Assembly (NCBI GenBank): GCA_015296065.1
Contig: DVDU01000030.1
Span: 1-37,712, forward strand
Direction of reading: 5' to 3'
Length of the DNA stretch: 37,712 nucleotides
From: Oscillatoriaceae cyanobacterium M33_DOE_052
Lineage (GTDB): Bacteria > Cyanobacteriota > Cyanobacteriia > Cyanobacteriales > Laspinemataceae
In this document: piece by piece, positions 17,176 to 24,707 of the stretch
How the letters are laid out: every line of letters begins with the position of its first letter
Numbering within the stretch: the first letter of the stretch is position 1
The notes under the pieces: generated by a model
What the model was told of the DNA's origin: nothing
Database searches by the model: none
What the model saw: only the letters and a program-made list of their open reading frames with translations
Position numbers and translations under genes: made by a program

Positions 17176-17604
17176 TCATGGCTGTAATTCTCTAATAACT
17201 TCTAAAAATTGTCTGGGCGTTAAAATAGAAATACCTCGAAAAGGGTGCAATTCTAATAAGTCTCCATCTCCCGTGATAATATGAGTGGCATTTCCATTAA
17301 CTGCAACCTCTAAAAATTTATTGTCTTTTGAATCTCGACAAACCTCAATTTTTTCAGTAATTTTTATAATTTCTGCTTCTGTAAATAAGCTGGCTAGAAA
17401 ATCTTCACGAATTTCTCTGGATAGATAACGGTCAAATTTTGGCCTGCTCAATACATCAATAAGCTCAGACAAAATATTATCAGAAATTAGAAACACACCC
17501 TTTTCTTTTGCTTCTATAAAAGATTGCATAGTAGTGGATTTATAAAAAATCAAAGCACTTACTATGACATTAGTATCAATCACAATTCGTTTAGTCTTCA
17601 TCAT
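17176..17604 (-). CDS. PIN-family toxin (COG1569-like RNase)
   Basis: A 142-residue intact PIN protein. Acidic residues expected to bind Mg2+/Mn2+ are present: D10 in VIDTNVIVSAL, E47 in ILSELIDVL, D91/D94 in DSKDNKFLE, and D113/D115 in ITGDGDLLEL. This pattern fits the putative toxin component, PIN family (TIGR00305-type), a likely ribonuclease. Start ATG 17604 or 17601; the gene overlaps the antitoxin stop by 11-14 bp, so the two are translationally coupled. Its paralog at 15887-16124 is broken, and a scrap of its start was copied to about 16475-16503. Confidence 0.88.
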   Translation of the reverse strand: MMKTKRIVIDTNVIVSALIFYKSTTMQSFIEAKEKGVFLISDNILSELIDVLSRPKFDRYLSREIREDFLASLFTEAEIIKITEKIEVCRDSKDNKFLEVAVNGNATHIITGDGDLLELHPFRGISILTPRQFLEVIRELQP

Positions 17605-17725
17605 TGAGAATAGATTCTAAAATTTCTGGAGTCATTCCCTTAGCGATCGCTTGTTGACTGGCTGCTTCCATAATTTCTAGCAATGGTATTTGATTGAGTG
17701 TTTTTTTGAGCATAACATTGAGAAA
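17573..17725. repeat. 153-bp duplication, copy B (source copy)
   Basis: Counterpart of 16475-16627. Here both overlapped genes are intact, so this is the likely donor. Confidence 0.9.
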
Positions 17726-17812
17726 CATAGCAATTTTTTGCTGTTTTTCCGGTTCAGCTTCTCGGTAAGCTTTGGCAATTTCTGGGTCAACTGGAATATT
17801 AATTGTTTCCAT
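17591..17812 (-). CDS. Antitoxin of the intact PIN pair
   Basis: A 73-residue protein starting METINIPVDPEIAKAYREAE and ending MTPEILESILNDED. The N-terminal strand followed by a helix could form a small dimerisation or DNA-binding element, and the acidic tail probably blocks the PIN active site; both are inferred. It is co-transcribed and overlaps with the toxin gene. It is homologous to the antitoxin at 16114-16377, and its C-terminal half is duplicated in the chimeric ORF. Confidence 0.85.
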   Translation of the reverse strand: METINIPVDPEIAKAYREAEPEKQQKIAMFLNVMLKKTLNQIPLLEIMEAASQQAIAKGMTPEILESILNDED

Positions 17813-17846
17813 CGTTGGTTAAGATTTAGCTCAAGATTCTCTCTAA

Positions 17847-18143
17847 TTATACCAAGTTTATCTCATTTCCGTTTTTGCCGCCACCAGCGGCGGGATGCTT
17901 AGAAATCCGCCTCAGCCCGTCAAATGTGGATTTCACAATCTCGGCTGACCGCCTACCCATAGCGCTATGGGTAGTGACTTTTTGCTTGAACTCGTACTGC
18001 ATCTGGTGCAAAAGCGATCGCCCCTGCGCCTGGGAGCAATTTAAGTTTAGCACCAACAGACGCAAAATCGCCAAAATTTCCCCCAAATAGCCAGAGACCC
18101 CTTGGAGATTCCTGGGTCTTGCAGTGGTGGGAGGGTTTCCCAA
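17847..18143 (-). CDS. Unresolved ORF, 98 residues
   Basis: An open frame whose middle (LLHQMQYEFKQKV) and C-terminal part (STFDGLRRISKHPAAGGGKN) look somewhat protein-like, but I recognise no family. An opposing frame at 17875-18090 is equally open, and a perfect palindrome sits inside, so the region may instead be a decayed mobile or toxin-antitoxin remnant. No good ribosome site. Confidence 0.25.
   Translation of the reverse strand: MGNPPTTARPRNLQGVSGYLGEILAILRLLVLNLNCSQAQGRSLLHQMQYEFKQKVTTHSAMGRRSAEIVKSTFDGLRRISKHPAAGGGKNGNEINLV
17953..17974. repeat. Perfect 22-bp palindrome
   Basis: CTACCCATAGC followed directly by its reverse complement, centred on AGCGCT, with no loop. It could be a dimeric regulator or recombinase site, or a cruciform. 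Confidence 0.6.
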
Positions 18144-18227
18144 CCTCCTCCTAGCCTCAGTTACTCTCAGGGTTGAGTTGTCATTTGCCGATCGGGTTTG
18201 AGATAAAATACCAGAAAGCGATCGGGG

Positions 18228-18255
18228 TTGACAAATGTGGGGAATTGATTATAGA
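18228..18255 (+). promoter_or_regulatory. Sigma-70 promoter for the secreted protein at 18398
   Basis: TTGACA at 18228-18233, a 16-bp spacer and TATAGA at 18250-18255. This would place the transcript start near 18262 and leave a leader of about 135 bases before ATG 18398. Confidence 0.45.
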
Positions 18256-18397
18256 GTATTGACATACCGTTTAATAATCGGATTATTTGCCAAAATCAAC
18301 TCCCCGCCCCGAAAAATTTCCTGAATTTTTGGGGCAACCCAACCAACAAAAAAATTAGCCCATAAAGAAAATTTAATCATTGGTCAAATTGGATAAA

Positions 18398-19024
18398 ATG
18401 AAGCTGAATTTAGGAATTTATGCGGTCATATCGTTGATGAGTAGCAGCGTCTTGTTAGCCACTCCCGCTCTGGCTCAACGGTTAGAACCATGTGATAACG
18501 AGAACCAAGAACAACCCTCACTCAGTCGCCGTGAAATTATTAACCGTGAATATGGCTTACGCTTTGATATTCCGGCTAATTATCACACCGAACTACGACG
18601 CGAGACAGAACATCGCCAACAGTTATCTATTGCAGTTCGCAATCCCATCGATGTCAAGTTTATGGAATGTGGGAGACGGGAAGGAATGAGAGGCTATGGA
18701 CACGCAGTTTCCGACGTGATAGTTAGCATAGAACCGCGTCCTAGCGATATCCGTAATGTTCGTGATATTCTCCGCAATGTTACTGAGAGTGGAGGCAGTT
18801 TCAGCGAGATTATAGAGTCTAACTTCACAACTATTGCGGGACAGGATGCTGTAGTTTATACGGGGAAAACAAGATATCCAGAGCGTTATCGGTATGCGCA
18901 GCTAATCCATCCGAATGGACAATATATCATTAATATTTCTGCCGGAGATTATGGAGATGTAATCCAGCCGATTGATTTAGAGGTTATGGACATGATCATT
19001 TCTTCTTTGAAAATTGACGGTTAG
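18398..19024 (+). CDS. Secreted protein of unknown function
   Basis: A 208-residue protein from ATG 18398; an upstream in-frame TTG at 18380 is less likely. Residues 1-26 are a clear signal peptide (MKLNLGIYAVISL, then LLATPALA) with cleavage before Gln. The mature part begins with a Cys-containing acidic segment (EPCDNENQEQ), then REYGLRFDIPANYHTELR, and ends AQLIHPNGQYIINISAG with VMDMIISSLKI. This reads as a single beta-rich domain resembling PsbP-like or fatty-acid-binding-like small periplasmic proteins of cyanobacteria, where a final helix ends in IISSLKI. Two cysteines could pair. No function is assigned. Confidence 0.72.
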   Translation: MKLNLGIYAVISLMSSSVLLATPALAQRLEPCDNENQEQPSLSRREIINREYGLRFDIPANYHTELRRETEHRQQLSIAVRNPIDVKFMECGRREGMRGYGHAVSDVIVSIEPRPSDIRNVRDILRNVTESGGSFSEIIESNFTTIAGQDAVVYTGKTRYPERYRYAQLIHPNGQYIINISAGDYGDVIQPIDLEVMDMIISSLKIDG

Positions 19025-19318
19025 GAGATATCGGCTCAGGTGCGGGCTGCTCTAGCAGTTAACCGCGAGTTGGTGTTGTTGTATTGGCAGATTGGGCGGG
19101 AAATTTTAGGGCGACAGAAACAGGAGGGTTGGGGTGCGAAGGTGATTGCTCGTTTGGCTCAGGACCTAAAACAGGAATTTCCTGAGATGAAGGGGCTCTC
19201 ATCCCGAAATCTCAATTATATGCGGGCTTTTGCCGAGGGATGGAGTGACGAGTCAATTGTGCAACAGGTTGTTGCACAAATTCCCTGGGGTCATAATGTA
19301 CGCGACAGCCTTTTCTGA
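19025..19318 (+). pseudogene. DUF1016 (YhcG-type) PDDEXK nuclease, N-terminal-domain fragment
   Basis: LLYWQIGREILGRQ, GWGAKVIARLAQDLKQEFPE, GLSSRNLNYMRAFAE and IPWGHN are signature blocks of the DUF1016 N-terminal domain. Similarity starts at once after the previous gene's stop (SAQVRAALAVNREL), without the usual first 20 or so residues and without a good start. It breaks after WGHNV, where DSLF and a stop follow. The C-terminal PDDEXK nuclease domain is absent. Both ends are therefore lost and the gene is a remnant. Such proteins occur as accessory or toxin-antitoxin-like nucleases. Confidence 0.8.
19257..19279. repeat. Hairpin with CAACAGGTTGTTG core, copy 2
   Basis: Arms TTGTGCAACA and TGTTGCACAA around a GGT loop, inside the DUF1016 remnant where it encodes VQQVVAQ. 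Compare 15886-15906. Confidence 0.65.
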
Positions 19319-19917
19319 ACAAATGTGATACATCCCCAACAGTGGCGGCACAAATAACCAGTTATTGGAGAAACCGGCTGGGGTTCCGTCTCCGGGTCCC
19401 CCCAGAAAATTTTGGCGTCACTATTGACAAAAAAAACATTTCGTGATGTGTGGATGCCTAATTCAGACTCCCAACCACCAAATCACCGAGCCTAAAACCG
19501 CTGAAACCTTTGCAATACCTTAATTTTAGCTAGTTGAAAAAAATTTTTTTCTTGAGGGGTTGACAACAATACAACTATAGAGTTATGTATGGAATATGAA
19601 CGCGCCACCGCTCGCTGCGCCAACCTGACGGGTCGAGCCATTAGGCACTCAAGCACCGATCGCATCGCGGCTCTAACCTGTCTGAGTATTATCCCTTAGT
19701 CACAAATACTCACCAAAAACCACTTTTTCCCTACTGGTTTTTCTTTTCTCAATCATACAGGAACTTTATTAAAAAACCAGTAGTAGTAGGGTGGGCAGTG
19801 CCTCACGGAATCACTTTTTCACATTAGCAATACTTGTTGGACAATGCCCCCTACGAACTAAGGGATAAGTGAGGGCAATAACCGCTAGAAAAGAATATCG
19901 AAAATAGAGGATTATTT
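19319..19917. other. Gene-free region with possible coding remnants
   Basis: A short open stretch at about 19331-19444 reads SYWRNRLGFRLRVPP, faintly like the end of a formylglycine-generating/SUMF1-type protein, but too short to assign. A TTGACA at 19560 has no convincing -10 partner. The rest holds no ORF. I see no tRNA in the GC-rich patch at 19600-19680. Confidence 0.35.
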
Positions 19918-20454
19918 ATGAAATGTGGCAGTAAAAAAATATTTGCTCTGTTTCTGTTGCTGGGAGCGTTAATCCTGAGTTTATTGGTGGTTTCGGGAAT
20001 GTTAAATATTCCGTCTGCTCAGGCAGCAATTCGCCAATTAGAGGAGGCTCCGGGACAAATTGTCTATCAATCCCGACAAACTTTGAAAGATAATCGGGGA
20101 AATGGCTGGCAGGCGATCGCTTTCCAGCGCATCCGTCCTGATGGGACAACCAGTTTTTCCCTGCGATTGGTGGGTTTTCCTGGGGTGGGGGATATCGATC
20201 GCACGCAACCCCTCACCCTGACTAACTCCCTGGGGAAAACTTTAACTCTCCCCGATGCTTCCGCTAATATTTTCACTAATGCGGCTGCTCCCGAACCGAA
20301 TGTGGCACAATACAACTTGCAGCCGCTGCTAGGAGAGTTACAACCAGAAATTCCCCTGAAGTTGATTATCCCCATAAAAGATGCTCCCGCCGTGAGTCTA
20401 TCCGTGTCACCATCCTTAGTCCAAGAATGGCAAACCGTTGCTAGTTATAAGTAG
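19918..20454 (+). CDS. DUF3122 secreted protein
   Basis: A 178-residue protein. Residues 1-36 form a signal peptide (KKIFALFLLLGALILSLLVV, ending PSAQA). The mature start AIRQLEEAPGQIVYQSRQTL is characteristic of the cyanobacterial DUF3122 family, followed by GNGWQAIAFQRI and LRLVGFPGV. The ending is a beta-rich region with LVQEWQTVA. The role is unknown; it is presumably periplasmic or thylakoid-lumenal. It stands alone between accessory remnants. Confidence 0.85.
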   Translation: MKCGSKKIFALFLLLGALILSLLVVSGMLNIPSAQAAIRQLEEAPGQIVYQSRQTLKDNRGNGWQAIAFQRIRPDGTTSFSLRLVGFPGVGDIDRTQPLTLTNSLGKTLTLPDASANIFTNAAAPEPNVAQYNLQPLLGELQPEIPLKLIIPIKDAPAVSLSVSPSLVQEWQTVASYK

Positions 20455-20554
20455 TAGGATTTAGTCAAACAAAATCATCCCCTTAGCTGCATCTAAAAAT
20501 GTTGCCCCAGCCGCCGATTGGATCGGGTTCTTAGTTGGGCTGCTCTAGGGGATT

Positions 20555-20791
20555 TTATGTCAGCAGTTCAGATAATACCTGAGCAGCTTCAGAAGCATCG
20601 TAAGGAGACCACACAACTGCTTCTGTAGTTGCTAGTTGTTGGAGGAGTAAGTTTTCCTGATGTGGGGTTTCGATGGATTTTAAATCGCCACCGTCTTGCT
20701 TCGCTACCTCCAGCAGCAAAAAATGAATTAGGCGGAGTTTATCTTGGTGTGATAGCTGACTGACCGCACCGAGCAGTTCATTTAGAGGCAT
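20555..20791 (-). CDS. Small antitoxin-like protein with WSPYD motif
   Basis: A 78-residue protein from the second ATG (20791), chosen because related proteins begin with a helix like PLNELLGAVSQLSHQDKLRL; an upstream ATG at 20815 adds eight residues. The end VVWSPYDASEAAQVLSELL is a motif I recall from a widespread cyanobacterial family of short proteins often next to toxin-like genes. No partner toxin is adjacent. The helix-rich N-terminus may dimerise. Confidence 0.65.
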   Translation of the reverse strand: MPLNELLGAVSQLSHQDKLRLIHFLLLEVAKQDGGDLKSIETPHQENLLLQQLATTEAVVWSPYDASEAAQVLSELLT

Positions 20792-20907
20792 ATCTCTTAT
20801 GGTCGAAAGTATCAATGATAATTATAGCTTAAAGATGCAGCAATAGCCAGAATCGCTCCCGGTTTCATTTGGTTGGTTTCAAGGTCTGGATTATTATCAA
20901 AAAACCC

Positions 20908-20936
20908 TTGACATTGCCCTGGCAGTATGATATTGT
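20908..20936 (+). promoter_or_regulatory. Near-consensus sigma-70 promoter
   Basis: TTGACA at 20908-20913, a 17-bp spacer and TATTGT at 20931-20936. It points towards the heme oxygenase gene, nearly 500 bp away, with no plus-strand ORF between. Confidence 0.55.
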
Positions 20937-20942
20937 AAAATC

Positions 20943-21056
20943 GATAAGGAAGAACTAGGCTTTAATGTTAACTTTTGTTAAGTATAGGGAGATGGCAGGG
21001 GGGAGGGGAAAAAGCGATCGCCCCTAATTCACTCGCCCCAAAGAGCGATCGCTTTC
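20943..21056 (+). ncRNA. Candidate small RNA or long leader
   Basis: From the expected start of the 20908 promoter the DNA is noncoding and ends in a stem with 11-bp arms AAAGCGATCGC (21011-21021) and its complement (21045-21055). The arms contain HIP1 octamers, so the symmetry could be chance HIP1 spacing. No U tract follows. Confidence 0.25.
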
Positions 21057-21061
21057 ACTTG

Positions 21062-21417
21062 CTAACGCACGGTTTTCCGCAGAGCTTCCGCATCCACACC
21101 TTGGCGCAGATAAATCCGCAACAGATTACCGACAATGGACAATTGCATCGGTAATTTCTGCAAAGCCTTCACCCACTTAGGCTGACGGACTGAGTAGCAA
21201 TTTGCTCTTATATCCCCAAAACATCTATATATAGCGTTTGTTCGGGGTCAGAACGCCCCCAAAAGAGTTTTGTTAAGTTTTGAAAATTTTTCTTTTGTAA
21301 ATCGCTGTATAGTTGTACAGTGGCAAAATCAGGAGGTTGGAGAAGGCAAAGCCGTCGAAGAATGTCACCACCAGGGGTCATTCCAGGCATCGCCAAGACA
21401 ACCATTTTAGGAACCAT
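21062..21417 (-). pseudogene. Remnant of an unidentified gene in two frames
   Basis: On the minus strand, 21062-21207 reads a plausible C-terminus (QPKWVKALQKLPMQLSIVGN, then LLRIYLRQGVDAEALRKTVR, stop) without a start. In another frame, 21208-21417 reads MVPKMVVLAMPGMTPGG and PDFATVQLYSDLQ, ending IDVLGI. The two could be one frameshifted gene. I do not recognise the family. Confidence 0.35.
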
Positions 21418-21430
21418 GAGGTAATTTGAT

Positions 21431-22177
21431 ATGAGCCAAGATCTAGCCAGCCGCCTGCGCGAAGGCACCCAGCAATCTCACACCGCCGCTGAGAACACCG
21501 CATATATGAAGTGTTTCACCAAAGGGATTGTGGAGCGAGAGCCATTCCGGAAGCTACTGGCTAATCTGTATTTAGTTTACAGTACCTTAGAAGAAGCCCT
21601 GCGCCGCCATCAGGAGCATCCCGCTGTGGGTGGGATGTATTTCCCGGAGCTAAACCGCACGGAGTCTTTGGAGAAAGATTTACAGTTCTATTATGGGGAC
21701 AACTGGCGCCAGGAGATTGCGCCGTTACCAGCAGGTCAAGTGTATGTCGATCGCCTTCGGGAAATCGCCGATACTGCGCCAGAACTTTTGATTGCTCACG
21801 CCTACACCCGTTATATGGGGGATTTGTCCGGCGGTCAGGCATTAAAAAACATCATTCGCTCTGCCTTAAATTTACCCCCAGATGTGGGCACGGCGCTGCA
21901 TGAATTTGAACAAATTCCCACAGTAGAAGCCCGCCGCGCCTTTAAAGAAAAATATCGGCAAGCGCTCAACTCCGTCCCGGTTGACGATGCAACAATAGAG
22001 CGGATTGTAGCTGAAGCTAACTATGCGTTTCAACTCAATCGAGACGTGATGCACGATTTAGAAGATGATGTGAAAGCCGCCATTGGCGACCATGTATTTG
22101 ATTTGCTGACTCGTCAAGATAAACCCGGAAGCACAGAGCGCCCGCACCGTGCTGCCAGCGAATCAGCTACAGTTTAA
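21431..22177 (+). CDS. ho: Heme oxygenase (biliverdin-producing)
   Basis: Opens heme to biliverdin IXa, CO and Fe2+, the first step of phycobilin synthesis. The 248-residue protein has the proximal heme ligand His17 in QQSHTAAEN, the distal helix YMGDLSGGQ near 128-136, and the length of cyanobacterial HO. An acidic linker and a Ser/Ala-rich tail follow. hemN comes next on the same strand after about 100 bp of repeat DNA. In cyanobacteria a heme oxygenase next to hemN is typical of the low-oxygen set (chlAII-ho2-hemN), so this could be the HO2 type; sequence alone does not decide. Confidence 0.95.
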   Translation: MSQDLASRLREGTQQSHTAAENTAYMKCFTKGIVEREPFRKLLANLYLVYSTLEEALRRHQEHPAVGGMYFPELNRTESLEKDLQFYYGDNWRQEIAPLPAGQVYVDRLREIADTAPELLIAHAYTRYMGDLSGGQALKNIIRSALNLPPDVGTALHEFEQIPTVEARRAFKEKYRQALNSVPVDDATIERIVAEANYAFQLNRDVMHDLEDDVKAAIGDHVFDLLTRQDKPGSTERPHRAASESATV

Positions 22178-22182
22178 GAGTT

Positions 22183-22256
22183 GTCATTTGTCCTTTGTCC
22201 TTTGTCCTTTGACAATTGACAATTATCAATTATCAATTGTCAATTGTCAATTGTAA
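22183..22256. repeat. TTGTCATTTGTCC/CAATTGACAATT short tandem repeats
   Basis: Heptamer-type units (TTTGTCC) followed by interleaved TGACAATT/ATTATCA units that fold on themselves. They lie between ho and hemN. Longer in-frame starts for hemN at 22216 would translate this repeat (INYQLSIVNC) and are therefore rejected. Confidence 0.75.
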
Positions 22257-22281
22257 CCAACTTACAGGAGAACATTTACTA

Positions 22282-23679
22282 ATGAGCTTTTCGCTGCCTG
22301 ATGTTCAATTTGACGCCGAGTTGATTAAAAAGTACGATCGGCCATTACCGCGCTATACCAGCTATCCTCCAGCCACAGAACTAAAGCCAGAATTTGACCC
22401 AGTGAATTTCCGGGCATCTCTGGCGGTGAGCAACTATAAAAAAACGCCACTATCGCTGTACTGTCATATTCCATTTTGCGAAACACCTTGCTATTTTTGC
22501 GGGTGCAATACGGTGATTACCCAGCGCAAAGAATTGGCAGTACCTTATCTGGAATATACCGAGCGACATATTCGCCAATGTGCCGAGCTGATTGATGGCG
22601 ATCGCCTAGTTGACCAAATGCACTGGGGTGGGGGAACACCCAACTACCTCTCCCTCCCCCAAGTGGAAAAATTATGGACAACCATCGCCGAGCATTTTCG
22701 CTTTTCTCCCGACGCGGAAATCTCCCTAGAGGTGAATCCTCGCTATCTGGATAAAAACTACATTCTCTTTTTGAAAGATTTAGGATTTAACCGGATTAGC
22801 TTTGGTATTCAAGATTTTAACCCCCAAGTCCAGGAAGCAGTTAACCGCATCCAACCAGAAGCCATGCTCTTTAACGTCATGGAATGGATTCGATCTGCGG
22901 GTTTTGAGAGCGTCAACGTAGATTTAATTTATGGGTTGCCCTTCCAAACCCTAGGCACCTTCCGCGATACCATCGAGAAAACCATCAAACTAAATCCCGA
23001 CCGGATTGCAGTTTTCAACTTTGCCTATGTGCCTTGGCTAAAACCCCTGCAGCGCAAGCTCCCCCAAGAAGCATTGCCCAAAGGACCGGAAAAACTGGAT
23101 ATCTTGCAAATGGCGATCGAGGAACTCGGCGCCAGCACCTATCAGTTTATTGGCATGGACCATTTCGCCAAACCCAACGACGAATTGGCGATCGCGCAAC
23201 GGGAAGGACAACTACACCGCAACTTTCAGGGATACACCACCAAACCCGAATCCGATTTAATCGGCTTTGGCATCACCTCCATTAGCATGCTCAATGATGT
23301 GTATGTCCAGAATCACAAACGCTTGAAAGAATTCTATCAAGCCATTGACAATCACACCTTACCCATTGAGCGCGGCGTCAGTCTCAGCCAAGACGATATC
23401 GTGCGCCGCACCATCATTATGGAATTAATGTGCCAATTCCAACTCTCCAAAGACGAGTTAGAAGCCAAATATCATCTCAGCTTTGACCGAGATTTTGACG
23501 ACCATTTTGGCATAGAACAATTAGAATTGAAAAAACTAGAAGCCGACGGACTCGTGCGCATCTTCCCCAACCGCCTGGAAGTCACGCCCCCCGGGCGATT
23601 GCTCATCCGCAACATTGCCGCCGCTTTTGACACCTATCTCCACCAGAAAACCATGAGTAAATTCTCCAAATCAATTTAG
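22282..23679 (+). CDS. hemN: Oxygen-independent coproporphyrinogen III oxidase
   Basis: A radical SAM enzyme that decarboxylates coproporphyrinogen III to protoporphyrinogen IX without O2. The start ATG 22282 is set by AGGAG at 22266-22270 and by the conserved start region PRYTSYPPATE. At 465 residues it has the normal HemN length. The iron-sulfur site is YCHIPFCETPCYFCGC, with ligands C66, C70 and C73 and the HemN-specific C75; HWGGGTPNYL is the SAM-binding GGGTP block, and NVDLIYGLPFQT follows. The C-terminal HemN domain is present. Pairing with heme oxygenase suggests use under low oxygen. Confidence 0.96.
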   Translation: MSFSLPDVQFDAELIKKYDRPLPRYTSYPPATELKPEFDPVNFRASLAVSNYKKTPLSLYCHIPFCETPCYFCGCNTVITQRKELAVPYLEYTERHIRQCAELIDGDRLVDQMHWGGGTPNYLSLPQVEKLWTTIAEHFRFSPDAEISLEVNPRYLDKNYILFLKDLGFNRISFGIQDFNPQVQEAVNRIQPEAMLFNVMEWIRSAGFESVNVDLIYGLPFQTLGTFRDTIEKTIKLNPDRIAVFNFAYVPWLKPLQRKLPQEALPKGPEKLDILQMAIEELGASTYQFIGMDHFAKPNDELAIAQREGQLHRNFQGYTTKPESDLIGFGITSISMLNDVYVQNHKRLKEFYQAIDNHTLPIERGVSLSQDDIVRRTIIMELMCQFQLSKDELEAKYHLSFDRDFDDHFGIEQLELKKLEADGLVRIFPNRLEVTPPGRLLIRNIAAAFDTYLHQKTMSKFSKSI

Positions 23680-23780
23680 CCCGTCCCGCGTGCAATCATT
23701 CCTGCCCTGGTGATTGGTAATTAGTCATTTGTCACGGGGGCAACGACTAATTACCAATTACCTTTAGTTAATTTTATGGT

Positions 23781-23847
23781 CAGCAACCGGGTGGCTGAGA
23801 TAGCTGCTGGATTATTACCGAGAGTTGCGGAAGAAACCCGGTTGCTG
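23781..23847. repeat. CAGCAACCGGGT inverted repeat
   Basis: 12-bp exact arms (23781-23792 and 23836-23847) with a 43-base interior, between the convergent hemN and yebC genes; member of the AAACCCGG palindrome family. It could serve both genes as a terminator. Flanking DNA at 23700-23765 and 23865-23899 is TTAGTCATTTGTC-type repeat. Confidence 0.6.
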
Positions 23848-23899
23848 TAGGAGTAAAGACCAAGGACTAATGACCCATAACTAATGACCAATCACTAAT

Positions 23900-24667
23900 C
23901 TAAACCATACTCAAAGACATGAGCTGCTCGGCCATTTCAAAGTTAGCGGTGACAGACTGTACATCGTCGAGGTCTTCTAGGGCATCCATCAATTTCATCA
24001 GACTTCGAGCGTGGTCTGGGTCGGTGACTTCTAGGGTGTTGCCGGGAATCCAGCGTAATTCAGAATTAGCCACATTGCAGCCAGCAGATTGGAGGGTTTG
24101 GCTGAGAAATTCTAGATTGGTGGTGTCCGTGAAGACTTCGGCTCCGGCGGTTTCTTCTACTTCTGTGAGTTCGTAAGATTCGGCGCCGCCTTCTAAAGAT
24201 ATTTCTAGCAAATTCTCTTCATTAATTGGTCCGCAGACGCGGCAAACGCCTTTTTTGGCAAACATCCAGCTTACACATCCAGTTTCTCCTAAATTGCCCC
24301 CATTTTTGGTGAAAGCGGCGCGCAAATCGGCGGCGGTGCGGTTGCGGTTGTCGGTGAGAGCTTCGATGAGAATGGCGACGCCGCCGGGTCCGTAGCCTTC
24401 ATAGCGGATTTCTTCGTAGTTGTCGCTGCCTCCTTCCCAAGTGCCAGCGCCTTTGGCGATCGCTCGCTCGATGTTTTCATTGGGAATTCCCGCTGCTTTC
24501 GCCTTTTCAATGGCGGTGCGCAGTTGGAAATTTCCCTCTGGATCTGGAACGCCCGATCGAGCCGCCACAATAATCTCGCGAGAGATTTTGGTAAAGGTTT
24601 TCCCCTTCACCGCATCTACTCTCGCTTTCTGTCGCTTGATGTTAGCCCATTTACTATGTCCAGCCAT
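23900..24667 (-). CDS. yebC: YebC/PmpR family protein
   Basis: A 255-residue protein beginning [18 protein letters not shown], the family signature, then [29 protein letters not shown] and [19 protein letters not shown]. Members are cytosolic DNA-binding regulators, and some act in translation of proline-rich stretches. The length is normal. A small cysteine pair is visible in [11 protein letters not shown]. glk lies 40 bp upstream on the same strand, so they may form an operon. Confidence 0.96.
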   Translation of the reverse strand: MAGHSKWANIKRQKARVDAVKGKTFTKISREIIVAARSGVPDPEGNFQLRTAIEKAKAAGIPNENIERAIAKGAGTWEGGSDNYEEIRYEGYGPGGVAILIEALTDNRNRTAADLRAAFTKNGGNLGETGCVSWMFAKKGVCRVCGPINEENLLEISLEGGAESYELTEVEETAGAEVFTDTTNLEFLSQTLQSAGCNVANSELRWIPGNTLEVTDPDHARSLMKLMDALEDLDDVQSVTANFEMAEQLMSLSMV

Positions 24668-24707
24668 AAATGTCTCTTCGTTTACTGGTGTTGCTCTAAC
24701 GTGAAAA

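Noticed and set aside
17044-17187. 47-codon plus-strand frame between mntA and the PIN toxin
   Set aside because: Short, no ribosome site, overlaps the PIN 3' end; no recognisable motif.
19600-19680. GC-rich patch as a tRNA or structured RNA
   Set aside because: No T-arm GGTTCRA motif, no cloverleaf pairing and no CCA-adjacent acceptor stem on either strand.
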